Source: Mesorhizobium sp. M8A.F.Ca.ET.218.01.1.1
GTDB taxonomy: Bacteria; Pseudomonadota; Alphaproteobacteria; Rhizobiales; Rhizobiaceae
DNA length: 64,000 nt
Direction: 5' to 3'
Assembly: GCF_004791165.1 (NCBI RefSeq)
Contig: NZ_SRUZ01000002.1
Span: forward strand, 62,001-126,000
Shown: positions 56,275-64,000 of the stretch, in pieces
Layout: each line of letters opens with the position of its first letter
Position numbering within the stretch: the stretch's first letter is position 1
Program-made: the position numbers and the translations under genes
The notes under the pieces: model-generated
Databases searched by the model: none
Seen by the model: the letters and a program-made list of their open reading frames with translations, nothing else
What the model was told of the DNA's origin: nothing

Positions 56275-56994
56275 ATGCGCCGCGCCGACAGGCTCTTTCA
56301 GATCGTGCAGCATCTGCGTGGCGGCCGCCTGGTCACCGCACAGAAGCTCGGCACATGGCTCGAGGTTTCCGAGCGAACCATCTATCGCGACATAGCCGAC
56401 CTGCAGTCGACTGGGGTGCCGATCGACGGCGAGGCTGGCGTTGGCTACATGATGAGGGAGGGTTTCGACCTTCCGCCGCTGATGTTCACGCGTGACGAGA
56501 TCGTGGCGCTGGTTGCCGGCGCCCGCATGGTGCGCGCCTTTGGCGGCGCTGCCATGGCGCGCGCCGCCGACGAGGCGCTGGTCAAGATCGGTGCCGTACT
56601 GCCCGATGCCGAAAAGGATCGCATCGCCCGCACCGAGATCCACACGCCGATGTGGGTGGTCAGCGACGCCGCCCGCGAGGCGATCGACCTGATCGAGCGC
56701 GCGGTCGAAAAACGCCAGGTGCTGACCATCGACTACTCGGACGAAGCCGGTCGCGGTACCGCGCGCGATATCAGGCCGCTCGGCCTATGGTTCTGGGGCA
56801 AGGTTTGGACGCTGGTCGCCTGGTGCGAGATGCGTGATGATTTTCGCGCTTTCCGCATCGACCGCATCGCCTCGGTGGTCATCGCCGGCCGCATCTTCAA
56901 GCCGGAACGCGGCAAGCAGCTCGCCGATTTCTACCGGGCGGTGGAGCGCAGCGAGGACTATGGCATGGCGCCCGACCGCGCGGCGCGAAGCTGA
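56275..56994 (+). CDS. YafY-type transcription regulator (HTH plus WYL domain)
   Basis: The 240-residue protein has an N-terminal winged HTH (residues 1-60, RRADRLFQIVQHLRGGRLVTAQKLGTWLEVSERTIYRDIADLQ) and a C-terminal WYL domain (about 135-215, LTIDYSDEAGRGTARDIRPLGLWFWGKVWTLVAWCEMRDDFRAFRIDRI). The WYL domain senses ligand or nucleic acid. It closes the cluster, 72 bases after the unknown gene. The two nearby CTGACAG/CTGTCAG palindromes are the probable binding sites (inference from context). A perfect bidirectional terminator follows. Confidence 0.87.
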   Translation: MRRADRLFQIVQHLRGGRLVTAQKLGTWLEVSERTIYRDIADLQSTGVPIDGEAGVGYMMREGFDLPPLMFTRDEIVALVAGARMVRAFGGAAMARAADEALVKIGAVLPDAEKDRIARTEIHTPMWVVSDAAREAIDLIERAVEKRQVLTIDYSDEAGRGTARDIRPLGLWFWGKVWTLVAWCEMRDDFRAFRIDRIASVVIAGRIFKPERGKQLADFYRAVERSEDYGMAPDRAARS

Positions 56995-57011
56995 GATTTG
57001 CCCGACCGCAC

Positions 57012-57040
57012 AAAAAAGCCCGCTCGAAGCGGGCTTTTTT
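57012..57040. terminator. Bidirectional terminator between YafY gene and trcR
   Basis: AAAAAAGCCCGCT and AGCGGGCTTTTTT pair around a three-base loop (57012-57040), giving an A run before and a T run after, usable on both strands. Confidence 0.93.
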
Positions 57041-57058
57041 GTCGAATTGGCGAAAAGC

Positions 57059-57754
57059 CTATTCCTCGTCGTCCTTATCGGTGTCCTTCGACTTCAGCGC
57101 TGACAGCTTGGCGAAGACGGCGTTGGCGTCGAGCTCCGCGTCCTCGTCCTTCGGCTTCTCCGGCGCCGGCACCAGCCGCTCGGTCAATGCCGCCGGCAAC
57201 AGCGTGTCGCCGACCGGCTGCGCCTGTTCGCGGCCACGCGAGGCGCGGTTGACCTCCATGTCGAGGTCGATCTGCGAGGCGAGACCCAGCGTCACCGGGT
57301 CCATTGGCTGCAGATTGGCCGAGTTCCAGTGCTTGCGTTCGCGGATCTGCTCGATCGTCGACTTGGTGGTGCCGACAAGGCGCGAAATCTGCGCGTCCTT
57401 GAGTTCGGGATGGTTGCGCACCAGCCACAGAATGGCGTTCGGCCGATCCTGGCGCTTCGACAGCGGCGTGTAGCGCGGACCCTTGCGCTTGGATTCCGGC
57501 ACCCGCACCTTGGGGTCGGAAAGTTTCAGGCGCTGGTTCGGGTCCTTCTCGGCGCGCGCGATCTCGTCGCGGGTCAGCTGGCCGGTCATGATCGGATCCA
57601 TGCCCTTGATGCCTTGCGCCGATTCGCCGTCGGCGATCGCCTTGACCTCGAGCGGATGCAGCCCGCAGAACTGCGCGATCTGCTCGAAGGAAAGCGCGGT
57701 GTTGTCGACCAGCCAGACGGCGGTCGCCTTGGGCATCAGCAGCGTATTGGCCAT
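57059..57754 (-). CDS. trcR: Cell cycle transcriptional regulator TrcR (DUF1013)
   Basis: The 231-residue protein begins MANTLLMPKATAVWLVDNTALSFEQIAQFCGLHPLEVKAIADGE, the hallmark of DUF1013/TrcR. Helix-turn-helix-like helices follow (NAILWLVRNHPELKDAQISRLVGTTKSTIEQIRERKHWNSANLQPMDPVTLGL), and the C-terminus is acidic and disordered (KDTDKDDEE). It is conserved across alphaproteobacteria and linked to transcription of cell-cycle genes. The ATG at 57754 fits the conserved N-terminus. It is followed convergently by the YafY gene's terminator. Confidence 0.9.
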   Translation of the reverse strand: MANTLLMPKATAVWLVDNTALSFEQIAQFCGLHPLEVKAIADGESAQGIKGMDPIMTGQLTRDEIARAEKDPNQRLKLSDPKVRVPESKRKGPRYTPLSKRQDRPNAILWLVRNHPELKDAQISRLVGTTKSTIEQIRERKHWNSANLQPMDPVTLGLASQIDLDMEVNRASRGREQAQPVGDTLLPAALTERLVPAPEKPKDEDAELDANAVFAKLSALKSKDTDKDDEE

Positions 57755-57899
57755 CGCAAAAATCCTTCTCGTTCGCCCGCGTTCCCGCGCGGGCGGTGGT
57801 TTAGAGCCACCAAAATGGGAAATTCGGGGCCTGTATAGCCGTTCCCTGCCCGCTTCGCAATGTTTTTGGAAAAGCCCGCAGAAAACCGCGAACCGGCGG

Positions 57900-58982
57900 T
57901 TACCGGAACGGCTCCGTGCCCTTGAGCAGAGCGACAAGCTGGCTCTGTTGGCGTGTTCCTGTCTTGGCGAATATCCGTTCGAGGTAGGTTCGCCCGGTCT
58001 TCACGGTGATGTTGGCACTTGCCGCCGCCTCCGCCAGTGTTCGCCCTTGCGAAAGTGCCGAGGCCAGGCGCGCCTCGGCTGGCGTCAGGTCGAACAGTCC
58101 GGCAAGCAGCGTTGGCGATGGCACCATGGAACTGGCGTTCACCGCCGTCGCCGCGACCAGGATGTCGGCGCCCGAGAATATCTCGTGGGCGGAACGGCGC
58201 AGCGGCAGGACATGAAGGATCAGTGGCGACCTGTCGGCGGCGGCCGAAACCGGGATGGACCGGACCGAGGGTTCGGCGGCCCCGCGTGCGGCGACGACGG
58301 CCTGCTGAAACAGGCGATTGGCATCCGCATCGACGATTGCCATGCCGCCAAAGGCGACCGGCAGGAAGATCGAGCCCATGCTCTCGAACAGCAGATTGGC
58401 GGCGAGCACATGCCCCCTCGATGAGAGGATGGCCGCCGGCAGCCCCATGGCCGTCATGGCGGCAACGGTTCCCTTGGCCCGCTCCAGGCCAAGCCGCGCG
58501 GCGATCAAGCTGGCGCGCGCCATGGCCGGCCGCAAACCGTCGAGAATGTCGAAGCTGCCGGCGTCGTAGCGGCCCTCGCCAAGCCTTCGCTGGAAGACGA
58601 AGATGGCCAGTTCGCCGCTCGGCATCGGGATGGCGGTGCAGGTATGCGCGCCAATCCCAAGCGCGCGCAGGCGGACCCGGATGGGATCGTTCTCGATTTC
58701 CTCGGCTGTCAGGAAACTCTCGACATCGACGAAACTGGCCGGCTGCACCGCGCACATGCGCGAGACCGCCGTGGAGAACTGCAGCGTATCGCCCAGGAGG
58801 AATTCATTCAGCAAGTCCTGCAGCAGCGGGACCGTCCTTCCGCGCACCGGCTGCTCATCGGCAAACAGGAACACGGCGCCGCCCACTGAGGCGGAGGCTC
58901 TATTTATGCCATCCAGCACCTCCGGCCACAGGTCCGGAACGAAAGCAGCCTCGTAGATCTTGTCGGTAAGATCATCCAACAT
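57900..58982 (-). CDS. LuxR-type helix-turn-helix regulator
   Basis: The 360-residue protein has a long N-terminal sensor region (residues 1-290, with GAF/PAS-like segments but no clear family) and a C-terminal LuxR HTH (about 297-355, FDLTPAEARLASALSQGRTLAEAAASANITVKTGRTYLERIFAKTGTRQQSQLV). No receiver or autoinducer domain is evident. It probably responds to a small ligand. The ATG at 58982 (MLDDLTDKIYEAAF) is preferred over the frame start at 59048. It is located upstream of trcR in the same direction, 145 bases away. Confidence 0.82.
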   Translation of the reverse strand: MLDDLTDKIYEAAFVPDLWPEVLDGINRASASVGGAVFLFADEQPVRGRTVPLLQDLLNEFLLGDTLQFSTAVSRMCAVQPASFVDVESFLTAEEIENDPIRVRLRALGIGAHTCTAIPMPSGELAIFVFQRRLGEGRYDAGSFDILDGLRPAMARASLIAARLGLERAKGTVAAMTAMGLPAAILSSRGHVLAANLLFESMGSIFLPVAFGGMAIVDADANRLFQQAVVAARGAAEPSVRSIPVSAAADRSPLILHVLPLRRSAHEIFSGADILVAATAVNASSMVPSPTLLAGLFDLTPAEARLASALSQGRTLAEAAASANITVKTGRTYLERIFAKTGTRQQSQLVALLKGTEPFR

Positions 58983-59244
58983 GGGCGTGGAAGCCTTCGT
59001 CGATGCCTGCCCTGCCAGCCACGCGCTCACGCGGCAACCGGTCCCCATCCGTCAAGATGCCATGCTGAAAACAGAGGTCAAGCCGCCTGGTGCTTGACAC
59101 GGGTGACGGCGGCTCACGCCGACTGGCACCCCAAAAGACAAAACCCGCCGGACAGGGTCCAGCGGGTTCGGAACCGGCGACGAACAAGGCGTCTGCGTCG
59201 GCTCTACATTGCGACCCTGCCTTCCGGCGAGGTCGCGCTTGCAA

Positions 59245-59385
59245 TCAGATCGCCTGACGGGCGATCCTTTCGATGTCGGCGCGGTTGATGCCGAGGTCGC
59301 TGAGCTGACGTGCGTTGAGGCGGTTCAATTCGCGAACGGTCTCGTTGTACATGCGCCAGTTACGGAAAGCGCGGATCGGGTTCAT
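59245..59385 (-). CDS. DUF1127 small basic protein, 46 residues
   Basis: The frame reads MNPIRAFRNWRMYNETVREL, then NRLNARQLSDLGINRADIERIARQ, the exact DUF1127 signature (LxxLxxxQLxDLGIxRxDI). A strong ribosome binding site (AGGAGG) precedes the ATG. Such Arg-rich proteins are abundant in alphaproteobacteria; some bind RNA and affect phosphate or carbon metabolism. The 180-base gap upstream (59386-59565) holds an AT-rich region likely containing its promoter. Confidence 0.92.
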   Translation of the reverse strand: MNPIRAFRNWRMYNETVRELNRLNARQLSDLGINRADIERIARQAI

Positions 59386-59565
59386 GGTAGTCCTCCTGAA
59401 TTGGGTTCGTTTCGATGATGCTCAAATAGTGATCATCGATGAGGACTTGAACGGCTGATTTTGCATAGCAATGATGCAAATGCTGCATTGCACCATTAAG
59501 ATTCTGTTCATCTTGCAGGCAAGGCGGGCGCCCGGGGACGGTGTCGAGATTTAGGGGATACGGGC

Positions 59566-60576
59566 CTAGCCTACGTCGAGCACGATCTTGCCGATATGAT
59601 CCCCTTCCTCCATCCGCTCATGCGCGCGCCAGGCATCGGTGAGCGGGTAGATCATGTCCATGACCGGCGCCACCTTGCGCGTGCCCAGCAGCGGCCACAC
59701 CTGCGCCTCCAACGCGGCCGCGATCGCTGCCTTGAATTCCACGGTGCGGGGCCTCAGCGTCGAACCCGTATGGGTCAGCCGCTTGACCATGATCTTGGAA
59801 AAGTCGGCGCTCGCCACAGCACCTGCCTGGACGGCGATCTGCACGATGCGGCCCTCGATCGCGGCGGCCTCGTAGTTGCGCTGGACATAGTCGCCGCCGA
59901 CCATGTCGAGGATGACGTTGGCGCCTCGGCCTTCGGTCGCCTCCTTGACCGCGGCGACGAAATCCTGCTCGCGGTAATTGATCGCGCGGTCGGCGCCAAT
60001 CTTCAGGCACGCGTCGCATTTCTCCTTCGATCCAGCGGTGGTGATGACATAGGCGCCGAAGGCCGAGGCGAGTTGGATCGCCGTGGTGCCGATGCCGGAC
60101 GAGCCGCCATGGACGAGCAGCGTCTCACCCTTCTTCAGTCCGCCGCGCTCGAAGACATTGTGCCAGACGGTGAAGTAGTTCTCCGGCACCGCCGCCGCTT
60201 CGGTATGGGTGAAGCCCGCCGGCAGCGGCAAAACGCTGCCTGCGTGAACCCTTACATATTCGGCGTAGGCGCCGCCGGGCGTGAGTGCGCAGACCCGGTC
60301 GCCGATGCGCCAGCGCGATATCTCGTCGCCAAGGGCCGCCACCTCACCCGATGCTTCGAGGCCGGGGAGGTCCGATGCGCCGGGGGGTGGCGGATAGGCA
60401 CCCTTGCGTTGCTGGACGTCGGGCCGGTTGACGCCTGCGGCATGGACCTTGATCAGGATTTCTTCGGGGCCGGGCAGCGGCACGTCGCGCGTTTCCGGCT
60501 TCAGCACCCGGGGACCGCCCGGCTCCGAAATCGCGATCGCCGTCATCCGTGCCGGAATTTTCTGTCCGCTCGCCAT
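59566..60576 (-). CDS. NAD(P)H quinone oxidoreductase (PIG3-type, zinc-free MDR)
   Basis: The 336-residue medium-chain dehydrogenase has no catalytic zinc ligands. It contains HAAGVNRPDVQQRKGAYPPPPG, DLPGLEASGEVAALG, the NADPH-binding LLVHGGSSGIGTTAIQLASAFGAYVITTAGSKEKCDACLKIGADRAINYREQDF and DMVGGDYVQRN. This is the quinone oxidoreductase/PIG3 pattern, reducing quinones with NADPH. The ATG at 60576 gives the family N-terminus. It is divergent from the DUF1192 gene. Confidence 0.9.
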   Translation of the reverse strand: MASGQKIPARMTAIAISEPGGPRVLKPETRDVPLPGPEEILIKVHAAGVNRPDVQQRKGAYPPPPGASDLPGLEASGEVAALGDEISRWRIGDRVCALTPGGAYAEYVRVHAGSVLPLPAGFTHTEAAAVPENYFTVWHNVFERGGLKKGETLLVHGGSSGIGTTAIQLASAFGAYVITTAGSKEKCDACLKIGADRAINYREQDFVAAVKEATEGRGANVILDMVGGDYVQRNYEAAAIEGRIVQIAVQAGAVASADFSKIMVKRLTHTGSTLRPRTVEFKAAIAAALEAQVWPLLGTRKVAPVMDMIYPLTDAWRAHERMEEGDHIGKIVLDVG

Positions 60577-60697
60577 GAAGTTTCCCGTCTTTCCTAGCCG
60601 GCTTTTACCGGCTGTTTGCATCGATGCCCCTGCCCTATGTATGCTGATTGCCAAATCAGGCAAATGGCCAATCTGGTCTGGCGTAGGAGGAGCGACG

Positions 60698-60892
60698 ATG
60701 GCGATCTTCGACGACGAACCCAAGAAGAAGGCACGCCCGCACGAGATCGGGCAAGACCTGTCGCTGCTTTCCGTCGGTGAACTGTCCGAGCGCATCGGCA
60801 TCCTGCGCGACGAGATCGCCCGGCTGGAGGCCGAACTCAAGACCAAGGACAACACCAAGTCGGCGGCCGAGGCGCTGTTCCGCCGCGGATAA
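60698..60892 (+). CDS. DUF1192 family protein, 64 residues
   Basis: MAIFDDEPKKKARPHEIGQD, then LSLLSVGELSERIGILRDEIARLEAELKTKD and AAEALFRRG match DUF1192: a short disordered start and one long coiled-coil helix. A strong ribosome binding site (TAGGAGGAG) precedes the ATG. The function is unknown. It is 88 bases upstream of the MFS transporter gene and may be cotranscribed with it. Confidence 0.9.
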   Translation: MAIFDDEPKKKARPHEIGQDLSLLSVGELSERIGILRDEIARLEAELKTKDNTKSAAEALFRRG

Positions 60893-60980
60893 TTCGCTGA
60901 GGTAACCGTTCGCCGCCGAAAAGCCCGAATGCGACTGTCTTCAAACCTGCGCCCCTCCCAGCCCTCAGCCGGATCAAAAA

Positions 60981-62228
60981 ATGCTCGCAGCCTACAGACC
61001 GATCCTTTCCCTGCTCCGCGGCACCGCCTTCCTTCTGGCGGCATCGGGACTGCACGGGCTGCTGTTGCCCCTGCGCGGCCAGTTGGAAGGGTTCTCGACC
61101 GCTTCGCTCGGCCTGATGGGCACGGCCTGGGCCGGCGGCTTCGTCACCGGCTGCTTCTTTGCGCCGCGCATCGTGCGCCGTGCCGGGCATGTGCGCGCCT
61201 TCGGCGCCTTTGCCGCGTCCGGCGCCATCGTGGCGCTGCTGACGGGCCTGGTCATCGACGAATATGTCTGGATCCTGCTGCGTGCCTTCACCGGTTTCAC
61301 CATGGCCGGCGCCTTCATGGTCATCGAGAGCTGGCTGAACGAGAAGGCGACCAACGAGAACCGTGGCACCGTCTTCGGCCTCTATATGATGGTCACCTAT
61401 GCCTCGATCATGGGCGGACAGATGATCGTCGCCGGCGGCGACGTGAAATCGGCGTCGCTGTTCATGATCACCGGCATCCTGTTCTGCTTGTCGCTTCTGC
61501 CGACAGCGGTTTCGAGCGCTTCCCTCCCGAAGCCGCTGCAGGACGTCAAGCTCGACGTCAGGGGGCTCTACGCCAACTCGCCGGTGTCGGCGATCGCCTG
61601 CCTCTTGATCGGCATCGCCAACGGCGCCTGGGGCACGCTCGGCGCGGTCTACGGTGCCCGCGTCGGCATCTCCACCGCCGAGATCGCCTTGATGATGAGC
61701 CTGGTGGTCGTCGCCGGTGCCGCCATGCAGCTTCCGGCCGGGCGTCTCTCCGACAAGACCGACCGCCGTTTCGTGCTGGCCGGTGCTGCCTTCGGCGCGG
61801 CGCTGTTTGCGCTTCTCATCTTCCTGTTCGAGCCGCGCTCAGCAGTCTTCGTCCTCGTCTTCACCGCCGCCTACGGCGCTTTCGCCTACACGCTCTATTC
61901 GATTGCCGTGGCGCATGCCAACGACCACGCCCGCTCCGAGGATTTCGTCAAGGTATCGGGTGGCCTGCTGCTGCTTTACGGCTTCGGCACCATGATCGGG
62001 CCGTTGCTGGCCGCCGCCCTGATGGGCTGGATGCGCCCGGAGGGCCTGTTCCTGGCGACCGCATTGGCGCATCTGTCCCTGGCGGGTTACACGCTGCTGC
62101 GCATCAGCCGCCGCGCTCCGGTGCCGATCGAGGATCGCGACGCCTTCAAGACGCAGCCGGCTGACCGTTCGGTGACCCCCGAAGCATTGCGGCTCGATCC
62201 GAGAAGAAAAGCAGAAGCAAACAGTTGA
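60981..62228 (+). CDS. MFS transporter (12 helices)
   Basis: The 415-residue protein has twelve predicted helices and the MFS motif region in the second to third helix loop (RIVRRAGHVRAFG) and the equivalent in the C-terminal half (GRLSDKTDRRFVLAG). MVIESWLNEKATNENRGTVFGLYM is typical of the YcaD-like/major facilitator sugar- or drug-type branch. The substrate is unknown. An ArsR regulator gene begins 31 bases after its stop. Confidence 0.85.
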   Translation: MLAAYRPILSLLRGTAFLLAASGLHGLLLPLRGQLEGFSTASLGLMGTAWAGGFVTGCFFAPRIVRRAGHVRAFGAFAASGAIVALLTGLVIDEYVWILLRAFTGFTMAGAFMVIESWLNEKATNENRGTVFGLYMMVTYASIMGGQMIVAGGDVKSASLFMITGILFCLSLLPTAVSSASLPKPLQDVKLDVRGLYANSPVSAIACLLIGIANGAWGTLGAVYGARVGISTAEIALMMSLVVVAGAAMQLPAGRLSDKTDRRFVLAGAAFGAALFALLIFLFEPRSAVFVLVFTAAYGAFAYTLYSIAVAHANDHARSEDFVKVSGGLLLLYGFGTMIGPLLAAALMGWMRPEGLFLATALAHLSLAGYTLLRISRRAPVPIEDRDAFKTQPADRSVTPEALRLDPRRKAEANS

Positions 62229-62259
62229 GATTTGAAAAACTTTGCCTCACAAATGAGGC

Positions 62260-62523
62260 ATGATGTTTTCCGACGCCTTCATGGCGATCGCCGACCCCAA
62301 TCGGCGCCATCTTCTGGAAGAACTTCGACGCGGTCCGAAGACCGTCAACGAATTGGCGTCCGGACTGCCAGTCTCCCGCCCGGCCGTATCACAGCATCTG
62401 AAAGTGTTGCTCGACGCCGGGCTGGTCAACGCCAAGGCTGAAGGCACGCGGCGTGTCTATACGGTGAGCAATGCCGGCTTCCTGAGACTCAACATCTGGC
62501 TCGATCAATTCTGGGAAGCCTGA
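62260..62523 (+). CDS. ArsR-family transcription regulator, 87 residues
   Basis: The protein is a compact winged HTH: FSDAFMAIADPNRRHLLEELRRGPKTVNELASGLPVSRPAVSQHLKVLLDAGLVNAKAEGTRRVYTV. There are no metal-ligand cysteines, so it is likely not a metal sensor. It overlaps a TGAGGCATGA-rich start region and lies just after the MFS gene, which it may regulate. Confidence 0.87.
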   Translation: MMFSDAFMAIADPNRRHLLEELRRGPKTVNELASGLPVSRPAVSQHLKVLLDAGLVNAKAEGTRRVYTVSNAGFLRLNIWLDQFWEA

Positions 62524-62555
62524 TCGTTTCTGCCTGCGGCACTTGAGCTACCCGG

Positions 62556-63020
62556 TCAGGATTGCGAACTCACGAAGGCGCCGAGCGCGTCGAGCAGTTC
62601 GCCCGTTCCATGCTCGCGCGTGGCTGAGGTGTCGTGGCCGTCGAAGAATGCGCCCTGCTCCGTCATCACAAGCCGCGTGCCGCCGCTTTCCGCCACAAAT
62701 TCGATCGTCGCCAGCGACACCGAAACGCGGGTTTCGCCGAACAGCAGCTCATAGCTGTAAACGATGCGCTCGTCCGGCACGATGTCCTGATAGACCGCGT
62801 TGAAGAAATGCATTTGCCCGTCGTTCGGGCAGCCGGCATTGACCTCCTTGCCGCCGACGCGGAAGTCCATTTCGTGCCGGGTGGGCACCGGGTCATGGGG
62901 ATCGACGAACCAGCGCCGCTTGGCATCCGGGCTGCTGAATGCGGAGAAGACTTTCGCCGGTGCCACCGGATAGCTCCGCTCGACGACAAAGGTGGAATGG
63001 ACAACGGATCGCTCAGTCAT
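62556..63020 (-). CDS. SRPBCC (AHSA1-like) protein
   Basis: The 154-residue helix-grip protein begins [31 protein letters not shown] and continues [45 protein letters not shown] and [14 protein letters not shown], the AHSA1/SRPBCC pattern. It binds hydrophobic ligands in a cavity. It is translationally coupled (four-base ATGA overlap) to the truncated NTF2-like gene and lies downstream of an ArsR gene. ArsR-SRPBCC pairs are a common stress-type module. Confidence 0.88.
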   Translation of the reverse strand: MTERSVVHSTFVVERSYPVAPAKVFSAFSSPDAKRRWFVDPHDPVPTRHEMDFRVGGKEVNAGCPNDGQMHFFNAVYQDIVPDERIVYSYELLFGETRVSVSLATIEFVAESGGTRLVMTEQGAFFDGHDTSATREHGTGELLDALGAFVSSQS

Positions 63021-63172
63021 GAAACCTTCCTTGGTGGATTGAATTGCCCGGAACGTGACCCTGAAAACCGGAGGCCGGTCTTCGGGAGCATGCTTGAACC
63101 CATCACGGCGCGGTCTCCGGCCTGAAAGGCGGCGAAATAGCCGCGCACCAGTTCGGATTTGGTCTTCGACAT
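63017..63172 (-). pseudogene. Truncated NTF2-like (SnoaL) protein, 51 residues
   Basis: [24 protein letters not shown] is the recognisable first helix of an NTF2/SnoaL-like domain (normally about 120-130 residues). The sequence then diverges ([14 protein letters not shown]) and ends 27 residues later, so a large internal deletion is likely. The ATG at 63172 keeps a ribosome binding site (AGAGAGGAAA), and the stop overlaps the SRPBCC start, so it may still be translated for coupling. Confidence 0.65.
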
Positions 63173-63185
63173 GACATTTTCCTCT

Positions 63186-63509
63186 CTAGCTTTCGGCCAG
63201 GAAATCGCCGAGCCGATCCAGCCGGCGCTCCCACGAGAGGCGCCGCTCATTGATCCAGTGCTCGGCCGCTCGCAACGCCCTTGGATCGATCTGGCAAGTG
63301 CGCACCCGCCCGACCTTCTGCGTGCGCACGAGGCCGCTCGCTTCCAGCAGATTGAGGTGCTGGACGACCGCCGACAGCGACATCGCCAACGGCTCGGCCA
63401 GCTGGCTCACCGAGGCGGGGCCGCGTGACAGCCGGTCGACCATCTGCCGCCGCGCCGGATCGGCGAGCGCCTGGAACATCAGGTCGAGTTGGGCGGGATC
63501 GTGCAGCAT
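63186..63509 (-). CDS. ArsR-family regulator with C-terminal extension, 107 residues
   Basis: The winged HTH is LDLMFQALADPARRQMVDRLSRGPASVSQLAEPLAMSLSAVVQHLNLLEASGLVRTQKVGRVRTCQIDPRALRAAEHWINERR, followed by a helix (WERRLDRLGDFLAES). This is the ArsR subtype that pairs with SRPBCC/AHSA1 genes. The ATG at 63509 gives the usual N-terminus. It is first of the ArsR, NTF2 fragment, SRPBCC operon. Confidence 0.88.
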   Translation of the reverse strand: MLHDPAQLDLMFQALADPARRQMVDRLSRGPASVSQLAEPLAMSLSAVVQHLNLLEASGLVRTQKVGRVRTCQIDPRALRAAEHWINERRLSWERRLDRLGDFLAES

Positions 63510-63514
63510 CGCGA

Positions 63515-64000
63515 TCAGCCGTTGTTGTAGGGGAAGAACTTGAAGTAGGGCTGCGCCTCCTCGATCACCCTGATGAAGGCGGCGCGTTGCAGCAAGCGGT
63601 CGTGATAGCGCTGCACGGCGGGATATTTGTCGCCGAACGGCTCGACCTTGTTGGCGTAGAAGAGCGCCGGAGACGCCGCGCAATCGGCCATGGTGAAGGC
63701 ATCGCCTACAGCCCATTCCCTGGACTGCATTTCCTGTTCGATGATGGCATAGGAATTGCGCAACTGGCCGCGCGCCTGTTCGACACCGAATGGATCGGTC
63801 TTGTCGAGCGGCCGCAACCTGTCGCCGACGATCTTCTGCATCGGCTCCTGCACATAGAAATCATAGAAGCGGTCGGCCTGACGGACCGCCAGCGCCAGGT
63901 CGATGTCGGCGGGAACGAGTTCGACCGGTCCCGGATAGTGCGCGGCCAGATATTCCACGACAATGGTCGATTCCAGCACAGTGCGGTCTCGCGCGTCGTC
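63515..64000 (-). CDS. Glutathione S-transferase, partial (5' end beyond the window)
   Basis: The window holds the last 161 codons. The end of the thioredoxin-like domain is seen (TVLESTIVVEYLAAHYPG, with the ES motif that contacts glutathione). The all-helical C-terminal domain follows (AVRQADRFYDFYVQEPMQKIVGDRL, WAVGDAFTMADCAASPALFYANKVEPFG, including the N-capping box FTMADCA). It conjugates or reduces electrophiles with glutathione. It runs into the right edge and is six bases from the ArsR gene in the same direction. Confidence 0.88.
   Translation of the reverse strand, partial: DDARDRTVLESTIVVEYLAAHYPGPVELVPADIDLALAVRQADRFYDFYVQEPMQKIVGDRLRPLDKTDPFGVEQARGQLRNSYAIIEQEMQSREWAVGDAFTMADCAASPALFYANKVEPFGDKYPAVQRYHDRLLQRAAFIRVIEEAQPYFKFFPYNNG

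Overview
The window is high-GC, densely packed chromosomal DNA from an alphaproteobacterium of the order Rhizobiales. Gene content, protein style and interspersed palindromic repeats point to Mesorhizobium or a close relative (inference from recognition, not from a search). It carries housekeeping and stress genes plus one small accessory patch; no CRISPR array, transposase or phage genes were seen.

Layout. 1-2.6 kb: the end of a frameshifted ring-cleaving dioxygenase and a sulfatase/phosphonate monoester hydrolase family enzyme. 2.6-15.5 kb: a general stress response (GSR) island with nepR-ecfG divergent from phyR, three HWE/HisKA_2-type sensor kinases, a single-domain receiver, a Crp/Fnr regulator and small envelope or membrane genes. 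Nine exact GGAAC-N16/17-CGTT (EcfG-type) promoters can be read here, each in the right orientation in front of a gene. 15.6-20.5 kb: a xylose-type ABC importer (xylF-xylH-xylG) divergent from a ROK repressor, with two palindromic operators between them. 20.7-26.1 kb: pstSCAB-phoU-phoB with a Pho-box promoter. 26.5-31.0 kb: a 1516-residue hybrid kinase with seven PAS-like repeats. 31.2-37.7 kb: an accessory patch with an autotransporter split by a frameshift and containing 43 consecutive prolines, a DUF6065 gene, small orphan genes, diverged repeats and a decayed copy of the 3' end of the neighbouring tRNA-Glu.

37.7-43.5 kb: a VOC protein, a DUF6476 protein, an RluA-type pseudouridine synthase, rpoH, an MBL-fold hydrolase, a 1-Cys peroxiredoxin, zapA and a DUF4164 coiled-coil gene. 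43.8-51.6 kb: central carbon genes tkt, gap, pgk and class I fba, with a K+/H+ antiporter inserted. 51.8-57.0 kb: DUF899, an SGNH hydrolase, a second (intact) ring-cleaving dioxygenase, then a small cluster (DUF1127-like peptide, DJ-1/PfpI protein, unknown protein, YafY/WYL regulator) holding two near-identical 26-28 bp palindromes that are probably the regulator's operators. 57-64 kb: trcR, a LuxR-type regulator, a DUF1127 gene, a quinone oxidoreductase, DUF1192, an MFS transporter, two ArsR regulators, an SRPBCC protein with a truncated NTF2-like gene, and a partial glutathione S-transferase.

The clearest system-level result is the stress island. PhyR, NepR and EcfG form a partner-switch, and their own promoters, one kinase gene and six downstream transcription units share one promoter signature, so the core circuit and a local regulon can be read from sequence. 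Coordinates come from reading frames plus ribosome binding sites; functions come from family recognition and were not checked by database search.
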